DNA of 64,000 bases from positions 1 to 64,000 of the forward strand of contig QBMC01000004.1 in the NCBI GenBank assembly GCA_003242035.1, given 5' to 3'. The stretch's first letter is position 1. Each line of letters starts with the position of its first letter. Below the pieces are notes generated by a model. That model had not been told where the DNA came from. It searched no databases and saw only the letters and a program-made list of their open reading frames with translations. The DNA comes from Nodosilinea foveolarum (GTDB lineage Bacteria; Cyanobacteriota; Cyanobacteriia; Phormidesmidales; Phormidesmidaceae). The position numbers and the translations under genes are program-made. Below, one piece after another: positions 1-8,291 of the stretch.

Positions 1-94
1 ATCGGGTTTTCAGTCCCTAACCTATCAAGCTATCTCTGCAAATGAAATAGCCCTGCTTTTCAACCAGTCACTTTAATCTGTCGCCCTCGACGAA

Positions 95-349
95 TTACGT
101 CTTAGGCTGTTCGTCTTCAGGGATATCGCCAGGGGTTTCGACGTACATCTCCGGTTCAATAGCATAGTTGTTGGTTAGACCCTCGTTACTAGTGGTATAG
201 CCGCCTGTAGTTTCCACCTCGCCTTCTTCGTTTTTGGGCGTTGTCTTGTAGTCCTCACCTTCTCGTTCTTTACGGGCGGCGGTTTCTGCTGGGACAATGC
301 CTCTATCGAAGTTGTCTTCATCAACGCCAGCGTCTTTACGGGTAGGCAT
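95..349 (-). CDS. small acidic hypothetical protein
   Basis: An 84-residue protein, hydrophilic and rich in Glu, Asp, Thr and Pro, with no cysteine, no membrane segment and no signal peptide. It is probably intrinsically disordered. It begins MPTRKDAGVDEDNFDRG. A short purine-rich stretch lies just upstream of the ATG. The gene lies downstream of hemC on the same strand, about 170 bases away, so it may be a separate unit. I do not recognise a named family; small acidic proteins of this kind occur in cyanobacteria. The function is unknown. Confidence 0.6.
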   Translation of the reverse strand: MPTRKDAGVDEDNFDRGIVPAETAARKEREGEDYKTTPKNEEGEVETTGGYTTSNEGLTNNYAIEPEMYVETPGDIPEDEQPKT

Positions 350-516
350 GGTGTTTTCTCTCCTAAATGTTTTTTCATTAAACGGGTATCTGTCAAAAGT
401 AGTATGACGGCGCTAGATATTCTCAACATCTAGCCAAAGAAATAGAGGCGGCAGAGCCGAAACATTTCTTTAGGTAAGAGAAGACAATAGTCGTTAAATA
501 GGCGCTTCGCTAGCGG

Positions 517-1476
517 TTAGCTGCGGTTTTCGGCGTTAATCACGTCTAGGATATCTTGTGCACCTTGCCCTCTCAGTCTGGTGGCTAGTTCGATGCCCAT
601 GCTTTCGGCGTCTTGCGGCGATCCGGTTACGGTGTCTTTGATGAGCTGTTGACCGTCTAAGCTAGCGACAATACCCGTAAGCGTTAGGGTGTCTCCTTCA
701 ATGTCGGTATTGACGCCAATTGGCACCTGACAGCCCCCTTCTAATTCACGCAGGAAAGCTCGTTCTGCGTAGCAGCGCTGAGCGGTGGGTTCGTGCTCCA
801 ATACTTTCAAAAGAGACAAAATATCGTTGTCTTGAGCGCGGCATTCGATACCGAGTGCCCCCTGTCCGACAGCGTGAAGGGAGATTTCTGGTGGGAGAAG
901 TTGGTGGATGCGATCGCTCATATCTAACCGATTCAAACCAGCAGCAGCTAGGACAATGGCATCGTACTCGCCTTCGTCTAGCTTGCGCAGCCGGGTGTTG
1001 ACGTTGCCGCGAATATCCTTAAACTTGAAGTGAGGAAAATGGTGGCGGAGCTGAGCCAATCGTCGTAAAGAGGAGGTGCCGATGACTGCGCCTTCTGGCA
1101 GCGTATCGAGCATTTTGTCTTTGTGCTTTTTATGTACCACCATCGCGTCGGCAGGATCTTCGCGCTCGGTGATGCAGCCTAGCATGAGACCTTCGGGTAG
1201 ATTCGTGGGCAAATCTTTGAGCGAATGCACTGCAAAGTCGATGTCGCCGCTGAGCATGTCGTCTTCTAGCTCTTGGGTAAAGAGACCTTTATCGCCAATT
1301 TTGGAGAGGGCGACATCTAGAATTTTGTCTCCTTGGGTTTCCATCGTAGACACTTCGAAGGTGATGTCTGGGTAATGACGGCTTAGCTCGGCCTGCACCC
1401 AGTGGGTTTGTACCAGGGCGAGCTGACTTTTGCGGGAACCGATGCGAACAGTACGAGTGGCAACGTTGGAAGACAT
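517..1476 (-). CDS. hemC: porphobilinogen deaminase (hydroxymethylbilane synthase)
   Basis: Polymerises four porphobilinogen molecules into hydroxymethylbilane, a cytosolic step shared by heme, chlorophyll and bilin synthesis. The 319-residue length is normal. The N-terminal [13 protein letters not shown] motif, the SLKDLPT motif with the catalytic Asp at about residue 88, and [12 protein letters not shown] with the dipyrromethane-cofactor cysteine at about 249 are all present. GTSSLRR and [10 protein letters not shown] supply the substrate-binding arginines. It is divergent from the TPR gene at 1554 with a 77-base shared promoter region. The pathway also feeds the bilins and chlorophyll used by proteins encoded later in this window. 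Confidence 0.97.
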   Translation of the reverse strand: MSSNVATRTVRIGSRKSQLALVQTHWVQAELSRHYPDITFEVSTMETQGDKILDVALSKIGDKGLFTQELEDDMLSGDIDFAVHSLKDLPTNLPEGLMLGCITEREDPADAMVVHKKHKDKMLDTLPEGAVIGTSSLRRLAQLRHHFPHFKFKDIRGNVNTRLRKLDEGEYDAIVLAAAGLNRLDMSDRIHQLLPPEISLHAVGQGALGIECRAQDNDILSLLKVLEHEPTAQRCYAERAFLRELEGGCQVPIGVNTDIEGDTLTLTGIVASLDGQQLIKDTVTGSPQDAESMGIELATRLRGQGAQDILDVINAENRS

Positions 1477-1553
1477 ACGACGACGGGCATTTGCTATGGT
1501 GATCTAGCTGAAAACAGCGCAAGATCACAAGCCTACCGCAATTAGAGCTTGCT

Positions 1554-3083
1554 TTGAAGCCGCTATCCGGCGTTGTGCCTATGGTTCCGCTAATCCTACT
1601 GTCAACTTGTCCGTCTACCGCTATGGAAGCGCGGACAAACCCCGTTCATACCGGACTTTCGATAGAACGTAACGTTCTGCAAACAAGCGTAAACTTGCCG
1701 CGATACAAAGCACTAGTAAGGTCAGTTTCGCGGGCCGTGCTGGTTTGCGGTTTGTCTGGTGCGGCCTTTAGCGTGACGCTGTTAGCCGGAGTGGATCTGA
1801 GTAAAGTGAGGGCGGGAAATTTTGAAATCAGTTTGCGGGGAGAGGTGGCGATCGCCCAGCAAGTCGATCCCAAAGTTCGCCAAGAGTTCCTTTCCGATCC
1901 GCTGACCACCCAACCTCGCGATCCGCTACTGCCCGTCATTACAGGAAACAGACCCCTCAGGCCGCTAGAGCTTCGAGCGCTCAGAGACAATTTGGATCTG
2001 CTCCACCAGCTAGCCCAGGAGCAGCTTGCCGCCGGTCAAATAGATGAGGCGTTTGCGTCACTGCTCAGAGAAATTCGACTGCGGCGGGTGCTGGGGCCAG
2101 TGGCGGAGTTTAACACGCTCACCCCAGTCGCCGAGCTAGCCTGGGAGCAGCAGCGGTCGTCAGAAGTGCAGTTGCTAACGCTGAGGATGCGCGAGATTTG
2201 GGCGGCGGTTCAGGCCGAGCTTGCCAGTGCTGAGGAAACGAATGCTGAAAATAAGGCTGCTGAAGAGGCAGACACAGAAGCTTCCTTACTTGAGGCGAGC
2301 GCGGAGCCAGATATTGTGGTTTTGAGTGCGATCGCCCAAACGTTCATAGATCTTAGAGACACCGATAATGCAGTTGCGGTCTATCGCCAAATTATTGACT
2401 CGCTGGTAGCTGAAGGCTCAGACCCAACCGCCGTTCAGCGCGGACTTGCGGCCTATCACCTGGACTGGTTTCAGTTTGCTGATGCGGCTGATATTTATCT
2501 GGTGCTGCTGGAATCTGCGAGAGGTCAGGGCAATCAGACTTTAGAGGTTGAGTACTTGGAGCAGCTAGTTTATAGCTATCAGCAGGCGAACTCGCTGGAG
2601 AACGCGGCGCGGGCGCAGACGGATTTGGTTGGGCTGTATCAAGCGATGGGGGAGGAGCAACTGTTGCCGGAGTTGCTCCTGGCGATCGCTCAAAACTATC
2701 GGGCGTTGAATTGGACAAATGACGCGATCGCCTACTACCGCTCGGCCTATAGTGCGGCTCAGCGGTTCGAGCAGTTCAGCATTTCGGCGCAGGTTTTGCA
2801 AGATTTGGGCGGGGTGTATCGGGCGATCGCGCTGACGGACGAGGCGCTGGTGGCCTATAACCTGCTGGTGCCGGTAGAGCGGCAGGCATACAACGATTAC
2901 GGGATTATGAATGCCTACGACGATATTGGCCAGCTAGAGCAGAGCAAGGGCAATTCGGCTGAGGCTTTACAGGCGTTTGAGCAGGCGCTGGCGATCGCCA
3001 ATCGGTTGGGCCTAGACGAAGCCTACTTTATTAATCAGATTGAGTCGATCACGCAGCCGGAGCCAACAGCGCCAGTCCCGTAG
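1554..3083 (+). CDS. TPR-repeat protein, probably exported or membrane-anchored
   Basis: Up to 509 residues. The frame opens at a TTG, but ATG codons at 1581 and 1623 are equally plausible starts. The later ones would bring the hydrophobic stretch VLVCGLSGAAFSVTLLAGV (about residues 62-80) nearer the N-terminus as a signal peptide or anchor. The rest is helical, with TPR-like units (for example VAVYRQIIDSL, AIAYYRSAYSAAQRF and ALQAFEQALAIANRLG) from about residue 260 to 500. A Glu/Ala-rich linker lies near residues 220-250. TPR arrays scaffold protein-protein contacts; the specific partner is unknown. It is convergent with the carbonic anhydrase gene, 15 bases away. Confidence 0.75.
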   Translation: MKPLSGVVPMVPLILLSTCPSTAMEARTNPVHTGLSIERNVLQTSVNLPRYKALVRSVSRAVLVCGLSGAAFSVTLLAGVDLSKVRAGNFEISLRGEVAIAQQVDPKVRQEFLSDPLTTQPRDPLLPVITGNRPLRPLELRALRDNLDLLHQLAQEQLAAGQIDEAFASLLREIRLRRVLGPVAEFNTLTPVAELAWEQQRSSEVQLLTLRMREIWAAVQAELASAEETNAENKAAEEADTEASLLEASAEPDIVVLSAIAQTFIDLRDTDNAVAVYRQIIDSLVAEGSDPTAVQRGLAAYHLDWFQFADAADIYLVLLESARGQGNQTLEVEYLEQLVYSYQQANSLENAARAQTDLVGLYQAMGEEQLLPELLLAIAQNYRALNWTNDAIAYYRSAYSAAQRFEQFSISAQVLQDLGGVYRAIALTDEALVAYNLLVPVERQAYNDYGIMNAYDDIGQLEQSKGNSAEALQAFEQALAIANRLGLDEAYFINQIESITQPEPTAPVP

Positions 3084-3098
3084 GATAACCTCACAACT

Positions 3099-3848
3099 TT
3101 ATCGGTTGTAAAAAGCGGGAGAGCCTCGGTAAATGCGATCGCGCTGTACGTGAGAGAGTCTTGACTGGTCTCCTTGAAGCGTGTGATCGTACCCGGTAGC
3201 TTCATCAAGAGAAAAGTCGTCTTCTAGCCCAGCAAAGGGCTGTATAAAGGTGTGGCTAGGGCGGTCGTAGGTGAGCACAGAGCCGTCTTCGATGTTGTAG
3301 ATCCAGCCGTGAAGTTGGACATCGTTACGGTGGAGGTGTGATCGCACAGAAGGATAGGTCTTTAAGTTGTCAATTTGCGTGAGTACATTCTCAGCGACAA
3401 GCGTTGCTAACTTGTCTTTTTCGTCTAGGTGTCCGTAATGATCTTCTACCAGCTCACGCGTCGCCTCAGTATGCTTTAGCCAGTTGTACACCAGCGGCAT
3501 TTTAGCGGCGAGTTCGCCCACCTGCAACAGCCCTTTCATAGCGCCGCAGCCTGTATGTCCGCAGACAACAATATGTTGAATATTCAGTGATTTGACAGCG
3601 TACTCAATGGTTGCGCCCTCGCCGCCGTTAGTCGAGCCGTAGGGCGGAATAATGTTGCCAGCGTTGCGAATGACGAACAAATCGCCTAGTTTAGATTGGG
3701 TCATTAGCTCTGGCTGTACCCGCGAGTCTGAGCAGGTAATGAACAAAACCCGAGGGTGCTGACCGTGCGACAGTTCCTTTAACAGCTCTTTGTGACCAAG
3801 AACGTAACCGCTCTGAAATTCTCGCAGCCCTTTAATAATGTCCTTCAT
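3099..3848 (-). CDS. ccaA: beta-class carbonic anhydrase, CcaA (carboxysomal) type
   Basis: Interconverts CO2 and bicarbonate. Zinc ligands are visible as CSDSR (Cys39, with Asp41 and Arg43 forming the dyad) and HTGC (His98, Cys101). The sequence resembles cyanobacterial CcaA/IcfA along its length, including LHGWIYNIEDG. CcaA is known to sit inside beta-carboxysomes through CcmM and to supply CO2 to Rubisco. At 249 residues it carries a tail of about 50 residues beyond the catalytic domain that ends with RIYRGSPAFYNR. From memory, a RIYRGS stretch also ends Synechocystis CcaA. No other carboxysome gene is in the window. The assignment as carboxysomal rather than another beta-CA rests on this tail and on overall similarity. 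Confidence 0.88.
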   Translation of the reverse strand: MKDIIKGLREFQSGYVLGHKELLKELSHGQHPRVLFITCSDSRVQPELMTQSKLGDLFVIRNAGNIIPPYGSTNGGEGATIEYAVKSLNIQHIVVCGHTGCGAMKGLLQVGELAAKMPLVYNWLKHTEATRELVEDHYGHLDEKDKLATLVAENVLTQIDNLKTYPSVRSHLHRNDVQLHGWIYNIEDGSVLTYDRPSHTFIQPFAGLEDDFSLDEATGYDHTLQGDQSRLSHVQRDRIYRGSPAFYNR

Positions 3849-3942
3849 GGCTTTGTATTCACCTAACGTGCAGGCGTTTCAATGAGGTTATTAGCGCGCT
3901 TTCTCTCAGCGCCTTTTATTAGATTCTCATGTTTGGGCATTT

Positions 3943-5157
3943 TCAAACCGAAGGATTGCTAATCGGAGACATTCTCTTAGCTTCTGTCTCTTCGAGCGCT
4001 TCGCCTAAAATTTGACCAGACGAACGCAAAGCGGGCGTGTTGAAGTCGATAACCGCCTGCTGCTGTGCTTCTTCTTGAGCCGCGATCGCCGCATTCGTCT
4101 CATCCAGCAATTGCCAGACCGCTCGCATCATTTCCTCAGTGCCCTGCCGACTGACTGCCGACACGCGAAACACCTTTTCGCCACCGTTAACTTTTGCTAG
4201 CCGAGCCGCAATCTCATCAACCTCTTCTTCTAGCAGCGCGTCTATTTTATTAATCGCCAATAGCTGAGGCCGCCCAGACAAATCGTGACCGTAGGCCGAC
4301 AGCTCTTGCTGAATCGTTTGGTAGTCAACGACTGGATCAATCGCGGTGCCATCGATCAGGTGCAGTAATAGCTTCGTACGCTCAATGTGGCGCAAAAAGT
4401 CGTGGCCGAGTCCCTGGCCTTGGTGTGCGCCCTCAATTAGTCCGGGAATATCGGCGAAGACAGTGCCGTCGCCGGTAGGCTTTCGGACGACGCCCAGATT
4501 GGGTACTAGCGTAGTAAAGGGATAGTCAGCAATTTTAGGCTTAGCTGAAGAGAGCGTGGAGATCATCGTCGATTTGCCCGCGTTGGGCAGACCAATGATG
4601 CCGACTTCCGCCAGCAGCTTTAGCTCCAGGCGAATGTTGCGAATAGCGCCGGGTGCGCCCGGTTGTGAATGCTCAGGGGCGCGGTTGCGGTTACTCAGAT
4701 AATGCCGATTGCCTAGACCGCCCTTGCCGCCGGGTGCGATCACTAGCTGCTGCCCCGGTTCGGTTAAGTCGCCCAAAAGACTACCCGGCGAATCGGTCGA
4801 GTCATCAGGATTGCTGGCGGTCTTGGGGATGGGCTGGCCAGTCGCTTCATCGACAGTGCCTAAGTCGTAGACCAACGTACCGCAGGGTACTTCAATAATC
4901 AGGTCTTCGCCGTTTGCGCCGGTTCGATTGCTAGGACCGCCTTTGCCGCCGTCTTTAGCTTTAAATCGGTGCGCGTAGCGGAAGTCTAACAGGGTTTGCA
5001 AGTTGCTGTCGGCTACGAGAGTAACTGATCCGCCTTTGCCGCCGGTTCCCCCAGAAGGGCCACCAGCAGGGACAAATTTTTCTCGACGAAAGGCCGTCAG
5101 CCCATCGCCGCCGCTGCCGCCTTCTACTTCAATTTCTGCTTGGTCTATAAATTGCAT
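3943..5157 (-). CDS. obgE: GTPase Obg/CgtA
   Basis: A ribosome-associated GTPase acting in 50S assembly and stress signalling. The glycine-rich Obg fold spans residues 1-175 ([28 protein letters not shown]). The G domain follows with G1 GLPNAGKST at about 189-197, switch [13 protein letters not shown]3 [17 protein letters not shown]4 NKID and G5 SAVSRQG. The length of 404 is slightly long. There is a Pro/Ser/Asp-rich insertion at about residues 103-127 inside the Obg domain and a short C-terminal tail instead of a full OCT domain. It lies 4 bases upstream of the DUF4168 gene's stop side on the same strand, so the two abut head to tail without forming an obvious coupled pair. Confidence 0.96.
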   Translation of the reverse strand: MQFIDQAEIEVEGGSGGDGLTAFRREKFVPAGGPSGGTGGKGGSVTLVADSNLQTLLDFRYAHRFKAKDGGKGGPSNRTGANGEDLIIEVPCGTLVYDLGTVDEATGQPIPKTASNPDDSTDSPGSLLGDLTEPGQQLVIAPGGKGGLGNRHYLSNRNRAPEHSQPGAPGAIRNIRLELKLLAEVGIIGLPNAGKSTMISTLSSAKPKIADYPFTTLVPNLGVVRKPTGDGTVFADIPGLIEGAHQGQGLGHDFLRHIERTKLLLHLIDGTAIDPVVDYQTIQQELSAYGHDLSGRPQLLAINKIDALLEEEVDEIAARLAKVNGGEKVFRVSAVSRQGTEEMMRAVWQLLDETNAAIAAQEEAQQQAVIDFNTPALRSSGQILGEALEETEAKRMSPISNPSV

Positions 5158-5161
5158 GTCC

Positions 5162-5668
5162 CTATTCTACCGTCTCTATACTCACTGGCTTACTATCGGC
5201 GATCGCCGCTCGAACCTTCTGAGCCAATTCGCGGTCTTCTCTATGCTTTGCAGTAATCGAGTTAAAGCGCTGCGGAGTTAGTCCATTTTCGTCGGCCAGC
5301 TCGCTAGCGGTGTTGCAGTAACTGACTAATATCCGCTGCAAGGATACCTGATCTTCTGCGGCAACGTCGGGCATGTTTTCGACTTCGCTGGTTAAACAGC
5401 TTAAGCGATTGTCTACCAAGCTGACCTCGCTGTTGGCGGCGGCTAGCACGTCGCTGGCTTCTTCGTAAGCGGCCTTGCGCAAGGGTTCGATGGCAACTAC
5501 AACGTTCGCGTAGTTAGCGATGTCTTCATCGGTGGTGAGAGTGGCTTCTTGGGCCTGAGCGGGCGATCGCCCCATCGCAGCGACTAGCTGAACCGCGCAA
5601 AGTGACCCTAGTGCGAGCGCTAGCCAAAAGCGAAGGCGATGTTGATATCCAGTGCGGCTTGAAGACAT
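5162..5668 (-). CDS. secreted DUF4168-type protein
   Basis: A 168-residue protein with a typical signal peptide: a basic start, the hydrophobic core [19 protein letters not shown], and a likely cleavage after AQA near residue 39. The mature part is helical and contains the [10 protein letters not shown] motif I associate with the cyanobacterial DUF4168 family, followed by a basic helix ([17 protein letters not shown]). Two cysteines (RLSCL and SYCNT) could form a disulfide in the periplasm. The biochemical function of the family is unknown. It sits immediately upstream of obg on the same strand (gap of 4 bases), so co-transcription is likely. Confidence 0.75.
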   Translation of the reverse strand: MSSSRTGYQHRLRFWLALALGSLCAVQLVAAMGRSPAQAQEATLTTDEDIANYANVVVAIEPLRKAAYEEASDVLAAANSEVSLVDNRLSCLTSEVENMPDVAAEDQVSLQRILVSYCNTASELADENGLTPQRFNSITAKHREDRELAQKVRAAIADSKPVSIETVE

Positions 5669-5793
5669 AGCAACTCGTGTCTATAGATACAGATGATTTT
5701 TAAAGGCGGTGCTGGTTAAAGTAACCCTCTGCATATTCTAGAGGAGCCGCGACCGCTTACTGAAACTTAGCCGCTAAAAAAACGGTAAAAGGC

Positions 5794-6783
5794 TTAGAAA
5801 CAGCCTGCAATTTCTACCATCTTGGTTTGTAACGTAATTTCATCGGGTGCGCCGCGCTTTAAAGCGAATTCTAAATCGAGGAGTAAGGTAAGCGCTTTTT
5901 CTAGCTGAGCGGGCGATCGCCCTCTAACCTGCTTTTGCAAAATATAAACCCGCTTAGGATTGCTAATCTCAGCCGCTTTCGCAATTACTCGCACATCCCG
6001 CTCGCCTTCCGACTCTAAAAGGCTCACCCAAAGCCAGCGCCGGAACTGCCCGACCAGTGTGGCAACTACCCGCAGCGCGTGCTCATTATTAGCTAACAAA
6101 TCGCTGGCCAAGCTTAGCGCCTGAGCCGTTTTCCCATCAATCAACGCTTCTGAAAGCTGAAAACTGGTTTGCGTACTCACCGTCACCAATCGCGTGACGA
6201 TTTCGGGGGGCAGCGGCTCCGTTTTAACGTTGCCTTTTGCACTCCAATACAGACTCAGTTTTTCTAGCTCGTTGTACAGTCTGCGCGTGTCGCTGCCGAC
6301 AGCATCAGCTAATAGCATCGCCGACTGTGGTTTGAGCTGTAGGCCCACCTCTTGAGCAACCCGCTTGATCTGAGAAAGAATTTGGTCGGTCTGCCAGGGT
6401 GCAATCGAGGCAAATTCCTTAATCTCCGCATACTTCTTTAGGAGCTTGGTGGACTTCAGCCGTCCGTCTGGCTTGTTTGTACTCGTTAATAGCAGTACCG
6501 CTGTGTCTGGCACTAGGGGAAGGGTGCGCGACATTTCGGTCATCACTTCCTCTGAACAGCGCTGGCCTAAAGTCGTGTTGGCTAACAGCACGAACCGTTT
6601 ACCCATGCCAAAAGGCGGCGTCATGGCCTGGTTGAGTGCCTGCATGGGAGCATCGGCGCTTTCTGGGGCAATGCGGTCGTAGTTGAAGCTGGCCCAGTCG
6701 GGATCGAGGGTGCGATCGCGCAGCGAGGCCACCGCTTTCTTAAGACGAAACTCATCATCTCCCCAAAAATAGTAGATCGGCAT
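5794..6783 (-). CDS. holA: DNA polymerase III delta subunit
   Basis: The clamp-loader subunit that opens the beta sliding clamp. The protein starts MPIYYFWGDDEFRLKKAV, the usual HolA N-terminus. An upstream in-frame ATG at 6807 would add eight residues (MTFYRVRD), so I prefer 6783. Family features include YDRIAPESA, a central domain with degenerate nucleotide-binding fold, LADAVGSDTRRLYNELEKL, and a C-terminal helical collar domain (VGQFRRWLWV, LEFALKRG). The length is about 329 residues. It is divergent from the HLR1-associated small gene at 6880. Confidence 0.93.
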   Translation of the reverse strand: MPIYYFWGDDEFRLKKAVASLRDRTLDPDWASFNYDRIAPESADAPMQALNQAMTPPFGMGKRFVLLANTTLGQRCSEEVMTEMSRTLPLVPDTAVLLLTSTNKPDGRLKSTKLLKKYAEIKEFASIAPWQTDQILSQIKRVAQEVGLQLKPQSAMLLADAVGSDTRRLYNELEKLSLYWSAKGNVKTEPLPPEIVTRLVTVSTQTSFQLSEALIDGKTAQALSLASDLLANNEHALRVVATLVGQFRRWLWVSLLESEGERDVRVIAKAAEISNPKRVYILQKQVRGRSPAQLEKALTLLLDLEFALKRGAPDEITLQTKMVEIAGCF

Positions 6784-6843
6784 ATCACGTACTCGATAGA
6801 AAGTCAACAGTCAATAGTAGATTTTTATTTTCTGAGAAATTAT

Positions 6844-6861
6844 GTTACATTGGTTTACATA
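6844..6861 (+). promoter_or_regulatory. HLR1-type RpaB binding motif
   Basis: The sequence GTTACATT GG TTTACATA matches the cyanobacterial HLR1 consensus exactly: two imperfect 8-bp repeats (G/T)TTACA(T/A)(T/A) separated by two bases. HLR1 is bound by the response regulator RpaB, which represses high-light genes and activates photosystem I genes under low light. It lies 18 bases upstream of the ATG at 6880 and about 60 bases upstream of holA on the other strand. Which gene it controls is inferred from orientation and distance. Confidence 0.7.
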
Positions 6862-6879
6862 AGTCCACAGAGGCTACAT

Positions 6880-7026
6880 ATGACAACTGCAATTTTAGAT
6901 GCTCTCATCGTGATTGCTGGCGTGGCTGCGCTAGCGAGTGGCGCGGCTAGACCCGCTCCCGAAGCTGTTTGCATTCCTGTTCGTAGCGACGATGGCCGCG
7001 ATCGCAGCCGAGAAACCCGCCGCTAG
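6880..7026 (+). CDS. candidate 48-residue small membrane protein
   Basis: A short open frame with ATG at 6880, stop TAG at 7024-7026 and a plausible ribosome site AGAGG 6 bases upstream. The product starts MTTAILDALIVIAGVAALAS, a single hydrophobic helix, and ends in a charged tail (RSDDGRDRSRETRR). I do not recognise it as any known photosystem or cytochrome b6f small subunit. The HLR1 motif just upstream suggests light regulation. The caution is that HLR1 spacing is also compatible with transcription starting inside this frame, in which case the product would be an sRNA rather than a peptide. Confidence 0.4.
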   Translation: MTTAILDALIVIAGVAALASGAARPAPEAVCIPVRSDDGRDRSRETRR

Positions 7027-7048
7027 CGCGATTTTTTTGACTGTCTAG

Positions 7049-7120
7049 CGCGAGTTATCTCGCGGTTACTGCAAAGTAATTTTACGCAGAGGCGTCCGTT
7101 TTAATTGATGGGCGCTTTTT
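7049..7120 (+). terminator. hairpin plus Rho-independent terminator
   Basis: Two hairpins follow the small gene. The first is CGCGAG-TTAT-CTCGCG at 7049-7064, a perfect 6-bp stem with a tetraloop. The second is GCGTCC (7092-7097) pairing with GGGCGC (7110-7115) with one G-U pair, followed by TTTTT at 7116-7120. The second has the form of an intrinsic terminator for the HLR1-associated unit, upstream of the LysR gene. Confidence 0.55.
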
Positions 7121-7273
7121 GTATGTCTGCGGTTTGTCGACCCTTTAGCGATTAAAAACAAAAGACTAAAGATAGAGAAAACCCGCTATGTTTCCATTAT
7201 TTGATAGACTTTCTTCTATATAAGATAAATCACTTCTCTAAGATACTGCGAATAAGAACAGAAGGAAGTCCCC

Positions 7274-8242
7274 GTGATTCATGCAACGCTCCATCAACTC
7301 AAGGTATTCGAAGCGACGGCTCGACATGGGAGTTTTACCCGCGCTGCTGAGGAACTTTACCTGACGCAGCCTACTGTGTCTATTCAGGTAAAGCAGCTAA
7401 CTAAGGCCGTTGGCTTGCCGCTGTTTGAGCAAATTGGTAAGCGGCTGTACTTAACGGAAGCTGGGCAAAAGCTGCTGGCAACCTGCCAGGAAATATTTAA
7501 TGGGCTAGAGCAGTTTGAGATGTCGGTGGCTGATATTAAAGGCATGAAGCAGGGGCAGCTAAAGCTAGCGGTCATCACCACGGCCAAGTATTTTGTGCCT
7601 CGACTGCTGGGGCCTTTTTGTCAGCGCTATCCCGGTATTGATATTTCGCTCAAGGTAACGAACCATCAGCGAATTCAGGAGAGCATGTCCACGAATGAGG
7701 ACGATCTGTACATTATCAGTCAGACGCCTGAGCAGCCGGATTTGACGATTCATCCCTTTTTGGAGAATCCGCTGATTGTATTAGGGCCGACGGGTCATCC
7801 TTTAGCGCATCAGCAAAATGTCCCTATCGACAAGCTGAACGATGAGCAGTTTATTATGCGTGAGCCGGGGTCGGGGACGCGTAAGGCGGTGGAGAAAATT
7901 TTTGGCGATAACGATATAAAGGTGAAGGTGCGGCTGGAGCTAGGGAGCAATGAAGCGATTAAGCAGGCGATCGCCGGAGGTCTCGGCATCTCTGTTCTCT
8001 CACAACACACCATTATTTCTGAAGGCACCACGGGTGAATTTGCCATTCTCGACATTGAAGGCTTTCCGATTGAGCGCCATTGGTACGTAGGCCATTTGGC
8101 TGGAAAGCAGCTTTCGGTGGTGGCTGAAACCTTTTTGAATTATCTCCTCGAAGAAAGTCCAGCCATGGCGAAGAAGCTATTACCAGGATTAGGCGCGGCG
8201 GCGCTAATCGCAGAGCCAGAGAAGGCGATCTCTAAGGCATAG
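7274..8242 (+). CDS. LysR-family transcriptional regulator, CmpR/CbbR type
   Basis: A 322-residue LysR protein. The N-terminal helix-turn-helix (LKVFEATARHGSFTRAAEEL, then TQPTVSIQVKQL) is followed by a linker helix and an effector domain from about residue 90 (LKLAVITTAKYFVPRLLG, REPGSGTRKAVEKIF, LGSNEAIKQAIAGGLGISVL). The start is GTG at 7274 with GGAAG 6-10 bases upstream, because no in-frame ATG precedes the HTH. The sequence is closer to CmpR/CbbR-like regulators of bicarbonate uptake and carbon fixation than to the Ycf30-type RbcR. CmpR-type proteins respond to metabolites such as 2-phosphoglycolate and RuBP. No cmp or rbc operon is adjacent, so the target is not shown by context. Confidence 0.88.
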   Translation: MIHATLHQLKVFEATARHGSFTRAAEELYLTQPTVSIQVKQLTKAVGLPLFEQIGKRLYLTEAGQKLLATCQEIFNGLEQFEMSVADIKGMKQGQLKLAVITTAKYFVPRLLGPFCQRYPGIDISLKVTNHQRIQESMSTNEDDLYIISQTPEQPDLTIHPFLENPLIVLGPTGHPLAHQQNVPIDKLNDEQFIMREPGSGTRKAVEKIFGDNDIKVKVRLELGSNEAIKQAIAGGLGISVLSQHTIISEGTTGEFAILDIEGFPIERHWYVGHLAGKQLSVVAETFLNYLLEESPAMAKKLLPGLGAAALIAEPEKAISKA

Positions 8243-8291
8243 TGCAGCGTCAAATTTGCGCTTGATAGAGCACTTTACGCCTGACTTAAAA

